Source: Syntrophomonadaceae bacterium (GTDB taxonomy: Bacteria > Bacillota > Syntrophomonadia > Syntrophomonadales > Syntrophomonadaceae). From it: a stretch of DNA of 10,311 bases. The stretch spans positions 1 to 10,311 of the forward strand of contig JAAZOA010000032.1 of NCBI GenBank assembly GCA_012798055.1, given 5' to 3'. Each line of letters begins with the position of its first letter. The first letter of the stretch is position 1. Positions 7,291-10,311 of the stretch are shown here, in pieces. The position numbers and the translations under genes are program-made. The notes beneath the pieces are model-generated. The model saw nothing but the letters and a program-made list of their open reading frames with translations, did no database searches and was not told where the DNA came from.

Positions 7291-7335
7291 CTCTTAATCA
7301 CAAGGTTGAAGGTTCAAGTCCTTCATGGCCCACCA
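7291..7335 (+). other. 3' fragment of tRNA-Lys(CTT), probable island attachment site
   Basis: The sequence reads as tRNA positions 32 to 76. It has anticodon loop CTCTTAA (7291-7297, anticodon CTT), the 3' anticodon strand TCACA, variable loop AGGTT, T arm GAAGG-TTCAAGT-CCTTC with a perfect stem (7308-7324), 3' acceptor strand ATGGCCC (7325-7331), discriminator A and encoded CCA. The 5' half is missing: the five bases before the loop (TGTAT) pair only in part with TCACA, and no D arm or GGGCCAT acceptor strand lies upstream. A partial copy that begins in the anticodon loop is typical of the distal att site left when a tyrosine recombinase inserts an element into a tRNA gene. For a plus-strand tRNA, the inserted DNA lies on the left side, toward the Csm genes. 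Confidence 0.8.
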
Positions 7336-7365
7336 TTTAAATCCTGATATATTAGGTTTCCTAAA

Positions 7366-7395
7366 GGGGAAGAAATTTTAAAGATTTCTCTCCCC
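7366..7395 (-). terminator. Probable rho-independent terminator of the 104-aa gene operon
   Basis: On the minus strand GGGGAGAGAAAT pairs with ATTTCTTCCCC, an 11-bp stem with one bulged G, around a CTTTAAA-type loop, and is followed by TTTAGG. It starts 3 bp after the stop of the 104-aa gene. The T-run is short. On the plus strand the same hairpin lies 30 bp after the tRNA fragment, so it may once have ended the tRNA transcript too. Confidence 0.6.
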
Positions 7396-7398
7396 TCA

Positions 7399-7713
7399 TT
7401 ATTTCGTTGCCATTTTGGGCACATTTTTCTTGGCGCAGAGCGCGCCGGACTTTTCATCATTGTGCCCTTGTACAACCCGGCAAACATATTGGCAGAATTC
7501 ATCGATTTCTTCGTCAGTTGCATCCCCAGGCAACAGTCCGAGCAGTTCTATTTCTGTTTCCTCCGGGACAACCCGGACAGCTTCACCAGGGTTATCCCGC
7601 TGGAGTTGAGCCCCAATCATCCGGGCTTCGTTTTCGGTAGTGAACACACCATATAGATTCGTAAAGTTGTCCTTTGAATTCCCGGTCAGTACTTGCCATA
7701 CCTGCTTTTTCAA
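7399..7713 (-). CDS. Hypothetical protein, 104 aa, acidic
   Basis: I do not recognise this protein. It starts with TTG at 7713, supported by GGGGAGGA (7730-7723) 9 bases upstream. The N-terminal half (VWQVLTGNSKDNFTNLYGVF, then ENEARMIGAQLQRDN) looks like a small alpha/beta fold. The middle is acidic (PEETEIELLGLLPGDATDEEIDEF) and the tail is short and basic with three cysteines overall (CQYVC and ALC). There is no signal peptide or membrane segment. It lies 48 bp after the ARPP-1 gene on the same strand and is followed at once by a terminator-like hairpin, so it is probably the last gene of that operon. Confidence 0.7.
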   Translation of the reverse strand: MKKQVWQVLTGNSKDNFTNLYGVFTTENEARMIGAQLQRDNPGEAVRVVPEETEIELLGLLPGDATDEEIDEFCQYVCRVVQGHNDEKSGALCAKKNVPKMATK

Positions 7714-7722
7714 TGCTGGTTT

Positions 7723-7730
7723 TCCTCCCC
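7723..7730 (-). promoter_or_regulatory. Ribosome binding site for a TTG start
   Basis: GGGGAGGA on the minus strand lies 9 bases before the TTG at 7713. No ATG or GTG at a better distance is in frame, so the site decides the start. Confidence 0.6.
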
Positions 7731-7761
7731 TGCAAAATCATCCTGGACACTGGATCGAGTC

Positions 7762-8778
7762 TTAGTGCATCGTCCGACGCCGGCTCGGCTGGGCAAACCT
7801 GCTGCTCTCAGTTTTTCGCTCCCATTTCGGGAAAGCCGCCAGGTGCAGGACTCTCTCCCCGGCAATCAATCCTGCCGCCATGTATTTTTTGCTCATCAAC
7901 CTTATATCTGTGCCCAGACCCACCGAAGGATACTGGTTCAGCTCAGCCTCCTGCAGCTCGTTCAGCAGGGGTTCGATTTTTCCTGATCTGCTCCGGGTCG
8001 TTTTGAGCTCTTTTTGTTCCAATGCTTCCATGGCATAGCTCTTCAACAGTTTTTCCCAGAGTTTGGCCAGGACGTCGGCATGGCTGAAGATATCCAGGCA
8101 GGTGAACTTGCCATTTATTAAGACCGCAATCCCCGTCTGATTGTCTATTGGGCGAAGACCGGCGATGAATTCATCCAGTTCCTTTTTATATTGGCGGTAA
8201 ACATCGTGCATAGCATCAGTTTCCGATGACATGCCCATGGCAGCTTGTTTGCGGTCTATTTCACTCCACACCTCACCCTGGTCAGCAACGAAGGACATGT
8301 TGCGCGATAGGTTGTTGGCCACAGTGGCTGCTTTCTTCCTGCGCAGTTCGGAATACCCTTGGGCATCTGACTTGCCAAAATGCCGGCTGTTATAGTGCCA
8401 TCTGCCTCTCTCAACGCAGCTGACCGGGATGTCCAGTTTTCCCTCTGCGGGAATCAGCATGGTGGCATTGACCATCCGGTTCTGTTTGGCCCCGATCAGC
8501 TCTTCGCCATCAAAAATCAAAACCGGTTTTTTCGCCAGGTTTATTACGATAAGGTTGTTCACCATGCCCTGCTCACTGGCTTCGGCCAGTTGAAGAGTCC
8601 CCTGATCCATGGCTTCATCCAACAACAGATAGTCTCTGGAACCGCTCATCCGCTTGTGAAACAAAGGTATCAATTGCAGGTTATTTCGCTTTTGGGATTG
8701 GCCACTATAAATCTCTGCCAAGTATTCAGTCAAAAGGCTATTCAAGTTATCTATCCCCTTTCGTCTACCAACCAACAT
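7762..8778 (-). CDS. ARPP-1 domain (DUF6569-type) protein
   Basis: The protein matches what I know of the ARPP-1 family, a domain of unknown biochemical role found in bacterial accessory and conflict-type neighbourhoods. Family hallmarks are LIPLF (36-40), YLLLDEAMDQGTL (50-62), a strand pair ending in FDGEELIGAKQNR (89-101), IPVSCVERGRWHY (117-129), DQGEVWSEID (166-175) and CLDIFSHADVLAKLWEKLL (227-245). The domain fills nearly the whole 338 aa and ends with a basic tail (RFAQPSRRRTMH). No signal peptide is seen, so it is probably cytoplasmic. The ATG at 8778 has a poor ribosome binding site. AAAGGGG lies 9 bases before a TTG at 8745, which would give 327 aa. It follows the 88-aa gene by 10 bp. 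Family membership is fairly sure; function is unknown. Confidence 0.85.
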   Translation of the reverse strand: MLVGRRKGIDNLNSLLTEYLAEIYSGQSQKRNNLQLIPLFHKRMSGSRDYLLLDEAMDQGTLQLAEASEQGMVNNLIVINLAKKPVLIFDGEELIGAKQNRMVNATMLIPAEGKLDIPVSCVERGRWHYNSRHFGKSDAQGYSELRRKKAATVANNLSRNMSFVADQGEVWSEIDRKQAAMGMSSETDAMHDVYRQYKKELDEFIAGLRPIDNQTGIAVLINGKFTCLDIFSHADVLAKLWEKLLKSYAMEALEQKELKTTRSRSGKIEPLLNELQEAELNQYPSVGLGTDIRLMSKKYMAAGLIAGERVLHLAAFPKWERKTESSRFAQPSRRRTMH

Positions 8779-8788
8779 TTTTGTCTGT

Positions 8789-9055
8789 CTAACTGGCCAT
8801 TAGGGTTCTGGACCTGCTCTTTCTCACTTGAAGATAGGGATTCTCGGCTTCAGATATTTTGCCGTACAAATACTGCAGACAGTCTACCTGTTCAACCTTC
8901 CTGACACAGCGGCTGCCCTGGCCCTTCTTGGCCCTGGGCATATGCATGGCCGAATCCCAAGCTTCCAAGGCATTGTTTGCTTGGAAGTAGCGGGTGATCT
9001 CCACCTCCCGCCTAAATCCTAGATGTCCACATGCCACCACAACTTTGAAAAACAT
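8789..9055 (-). CDS. Conserved-looking hypothetical protein, 88 aa
   Basis: I do not recognise a named family. The product starts MFFKVVVACGHLGFRREVE, followed by ITRYFQANNALEAWDSAMHMP and a basic KKGQGSRCVRKVEQVD segment. The strand, GH turn, strand, helix, strand layout suggests a small compact alpha/beta domain, possibly RNA-binding. An ATG at 9085 is in frame, but it lies next to the predicted -10 box (9091-9086) and would be upstream of the transcription start. The ATG at 9055 has AAGGCGGGTGAT, close to the extended Shine-Dalgarno consensus, ending 6 bases before it. It is the first gene of the three-gene minus-strand operon and diverges from the XRE-ImmA gene. Confidence 0.72.
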   Translation of the reverse strand: MFFKVVVACGHLGFRREVEITRYFQANNALEAWDSAMHMPRAKKGQGSRCVRKVEQVDCLQYLYGKISEAENPYLQVRKSRSRTLMAS

Positions 9056-9085
9056 CTGACCATCACCCGCCTTTCTGTTATCCAT

Positions 9086-9095
9086 ATGTTAACAT
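9086..9095. promoter_or_regulatory. Second palindrome, ATGTTAACAT, at the divergent -10 box
   Basis: A perfect 10-bp palindrome covers the -10 region of the minus-strand promoter. Its sequence differs from the CACTA/TAGTG palindrome, so if both are operators they may be bound by different proteins or with different strength. Confidence 0.4.
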
Positions 9096-9115
9096 CTGTT
9101 ATTATTTATTGTCAA
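9086..9115 (-). promoter_or_regulatory. Promoter of the 88-aa / ARPP-1 operon
   Basis: TTGACA (9115-9110) is a perfect -35 box. TAACAT (9091-9086) 18 bp downstream is a four-of-six -10 box. It lies inside the palindrome ATGTTAACAT (9086-9095), a likely repressor site. Transcription would begin near 9079, about 25 bases before the ATG at 9055. Confidence 0.65.
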
Positions 9116-9138
9116 TCCACTACATATAGTGTTATAAT
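9109..9138 (+). promoter_or_regulatory. Promoter of the XRE-ImmA gene
   Basis: TTGTCA (9109-9114) and a perfect TATAAT (9133-9138) are 18 bp apart. The -35 box shares five bases with the -35 box of the opposite promoter. AAGAGGT (9152-9158) is the ribosome binding site, 8 bases before the ATG at 9167. Confidence 0.75.
9118..9131. promoter_or_regulatory. Palindromic operator candidate between -35 and -10
   Basis: CACTA (9118-9122) and TAGTG (9127-9131) are perfect arms around CATA, filling the promoter spacer of the XRE-ImmA gene. A palindrome in this place is typical of XRE-family operators, so autorepression is likely. Confidence 0.55.
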
Positions 9139-9166
9139 CACCAAAAAGAACAAGAGGTAGTCGGAA

Positions 9167-10246
9167 ATGACTGTGAGCAAGCGCATACAAAAGTTGAGGA
9201 AGGAACGCAATCTGAGCCAGGCTATGCTGGCCGAGAAAGCCGGCCTCAAGCCGCCCGCAATTTCGCAGTATGAATCGGGAGCTCGCTCCCCCAGTTTCGA
9301 GTCATTGGTGAAGCTCTCCAATGCCCTGGGAGTGCCCAGCGATTATTTGCTTATAGGGGAAGAAACACCTTTCTATGAAGAGGTTGGGGATTCCCTCAGC
9401 AGATTAATCTCTCACATAACCGGGATGCTGCCTTTTGAAAAGCGGGAAATGCTCCTAGAATACGGGATCATGTTGTTGAAGTCAGGCACATCCATGTTGA
9501 CCTTGCCCTATTTCTCCGACATCAGGTCCTACGCCGACTATATATTCCACAATATCTGCGGGGATGTTCTTCCGGTAGATTTAAACCTCATCCTGAATCG
9601 ATTAAATGTAACCCTGGCCAATACGACGTTAAGAGACTGCGAAGGGCTGCTGGTCAAAGGCAAAGAGAACCTGATCCTATTGGACCAGAGCTATGAGAAT
9701 TCGCAGCGCCAGCGTTTTACTATTGCCACATTACTTGGCCACCTGGTTATTCCCTGGCACACGGACACGATTTATAAAGCCAGGGGATCCTCCTCTTTCA
9801 AGACTGAAGATCCGCTGGAAATGGAAGCACTGCAGTTTGCAGCCCATTTATTGATGCCGCGTGAGGTTTTGGCCCAGGATTTATCGGCAGCGACGGTCTC
9901 ACTGGATGCATTGCGAAGACTAGCCGGAGAAAAATACGATGTTTCAGTATTTGCTCCGGCGAATTCATTAGTGGATATGTATCCTGATAAATTTGCGGTT
10001 GTTCAAAGTGATGGCAGGGAGATAATCAAAACTTTCCGGGGCTCCAGACCGGTGAGGCCAGATTTAGATCCTCGCAGCCTGGCGGCGGGATTCACAAAAT
10101 CTTTGCCGAAAAAGCGGGAAATGCGGACAGCCAAACTGGAGGAGGGCATATGGTTCCAGGACGGGCAACCAGGCGCCTATGTATTGGAGGAGTCAATATA
10201 TGATCCCCAGATCGGCAAGGTTTTGACTCTGCTGACGGTGCCATAA
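9167..10246 (+). CDS. XRE-family HTH regulator fused to a degenerate ImmA/IrrE-type domain
   Basis: Residues 4-62 form an XRE/Cro-CI helix-turn-helix (RIQKLRKERNLSQ, then the recognition helix around PPAISQYESGARSPS and LVKLSNALGVPSDYLL). From about 115 to 235 the protein resembles the ImmA/IrrE (COG2856) metallopeptidase-like domain, with RFTIATLLGHL (183-193) and EMEALQFAAHLLMP (218-231). In active members the first of these reads AHELGH; here it is ATLLGH, so the first zinc His and the catalytic Glu are replaced by T188 and L189. H192 and E220 remain. The protein probably senses something or binds a partner and does not cut. A C-terminal region (about 240-359) has no family I know. It is probably autoregulated through the palindrome in its promoter and may also control the divergent ARPP-1 operon. 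Confidence 0.88.
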   Translation: MTVSKRIQKLRKERNLSQAMLAEKAGLKPPAISQYESGARSPSFESLVKLSNALGVPSDYLLIGEETPFYEEVGDSLSRLISHITGMLPFEKREMLLEYGIMLLKSGTSMLTLPYFSDIRSYADYIFHNICGDVLPVDLNLILNRLNVTLANTTLRDCEGLLVKGKENLILLDQSYENSQRQRFTIATLLGHLVIPWHTDTIYKARGSSSFKTEDPLEMEALQFAAHLLMPREVLAQDLSAATVSLDALRRLAGEKYDVSVFAPANSLVDMYPDKFAVVQSDGREIIKTFRGSRPVRPDLDPRSLAAGFTKSLPKKREMRTAKLEEGIWFQDGQPGAYVLEESIYDPQIGKVLTLLTVP

Positions 10247-10276
10247 CAAAAACAGGCTATTTTGAGGAGTATGAAC

Positions 10277-10311
10277 GTGAGCGAAATTAAGAGCCAGGCG
10301 GAAATTGCAGA
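10277..10311 (+). CDS. 5' end of the next gene (partial)
   Basis: GAGGAG (10264-10269) is followed after 7 bases by GTG at 10277; an in-frame ATG at 10271 is too close to it. The visible N-terminus is (MN)VSEIKSQAEIA and continues beyond the window. It lies 30 bp after the XRE-ImmA gene on the same strand, so the two are probably co-transcribed. The short sequence has a faint likeness to the start of CHC2-type primases (EIK-x-DI-V), far too little for a call. Confidence 0.5.
   Translation, partial: MSEIKSQAEIA

Noticed and set aside
7215..7335. An intact tRNA-Lys gene
   Set aside because: No D arm and no GGGCCAT acceptor strand lie upstream of 7291, and the 5' anticodon strand pairs at only three of five positions.
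7674..8006. Open frames on the plus strand opposite the ARPP-1 gene
   Set aside because: They are antisense to a recognised family protein, are rich in Ser/Cys/Pro as shadow frames often are, and have no supporting start signals.
9055..9085. Longer form of the 88-aa protein starting at ATG 9085
   Set aside because: The start lies next to the predicted -10 box and before the likely transcription start. The ATG at 9055 has an extended Shine-Dalgarno match and a better-looking N-terminus.
9728..9860. Active ImmA-like metalloprotease
   Set aside because: The HExxH motif is TLLGH, so the catalytic Glu and first zinc ligand are missing.

Overview
The window holds a complete type III-A (Csm) CRISPR-Cas effector operon on the minus strand, the end of its CRISPR array at the left edge, a gene-poor junction that carries a 3' fragment of a tRNA-Lys gene, and a second accessory-looking locus on the right. 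Extended Shine-Dalgarno sequences before most genes, intermediate GC content, the tRNA sequence and the Csm/ARPP-1 gene types suggest a Gram-positive Firmicute, perhaps a Clostridia member of the Peptococcaceae/Desulfotomaculum kind. The taxonomic guess is an inference and is weak.

Left part (1-6702, all minus strand): transcription runs cas10/csm1, csm2, csm3, csm4, csm5, cas6, then a leader-like stretch and the CRISPR repeats. The genes are tightly packed, with gaps of 13-24 bp or overlaps of 4-26 bp. Cas10 keeps both the HD motif and the GGDD cyclase motif, and Csm3 keeps the catalytic Asp equivalent to D32. The system therefore looks able to cut target RNA, to cut DNA and to make cyclic oligoadenylate. 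No adaptation genes (cas1/cas2) and no Csm6-type effector lie in the window. One full repeat (41-76), one spacer (7-40) and the last 6 bases of the next repeat (1-6) fit a 36 + 34 nt period. Read on the minus strand, the repeat ends in ACGGAAAC, a type III-like crRNA 5' handle. A 54-codon ORF with a good ribosome binding site starts 45 bp after cas6 and runs into the first repeat.

Junction (6703-7398): about 590 bp without a credible gene, then a 45-bp perfect tRNA-Lys(CTT) 3' portion (anticodon loop to CCA) with no 5' half. This is what a tyrosine-recombinase island leaves at its distal end, so the Csm locus probably sits on an island lying to the left of 7335. A short integrase-like C-terminal remnant may be present just before it.

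Right part (7399-10311): three minus-strand genes (an 88-aa conserved-looking protein, an ARPP-1/DUF6569-type protein and a 104-aa acidic protein) diverge from a plus-strand gene for an XRE HTH protein fused to an ImmA/IrrE-like domain whose HExxH motif is broken. The two transcription units share one 30-60 bp control region where the two -35 boxes overlap and two palindromes lie. A further gene begins at 10277 and leaves the window. The right-hand cluster has no function I can name. Its layout, a divergent regulator with a small operon of uncharacterised proteins, is the part of the window most likely to be an undescribed system.
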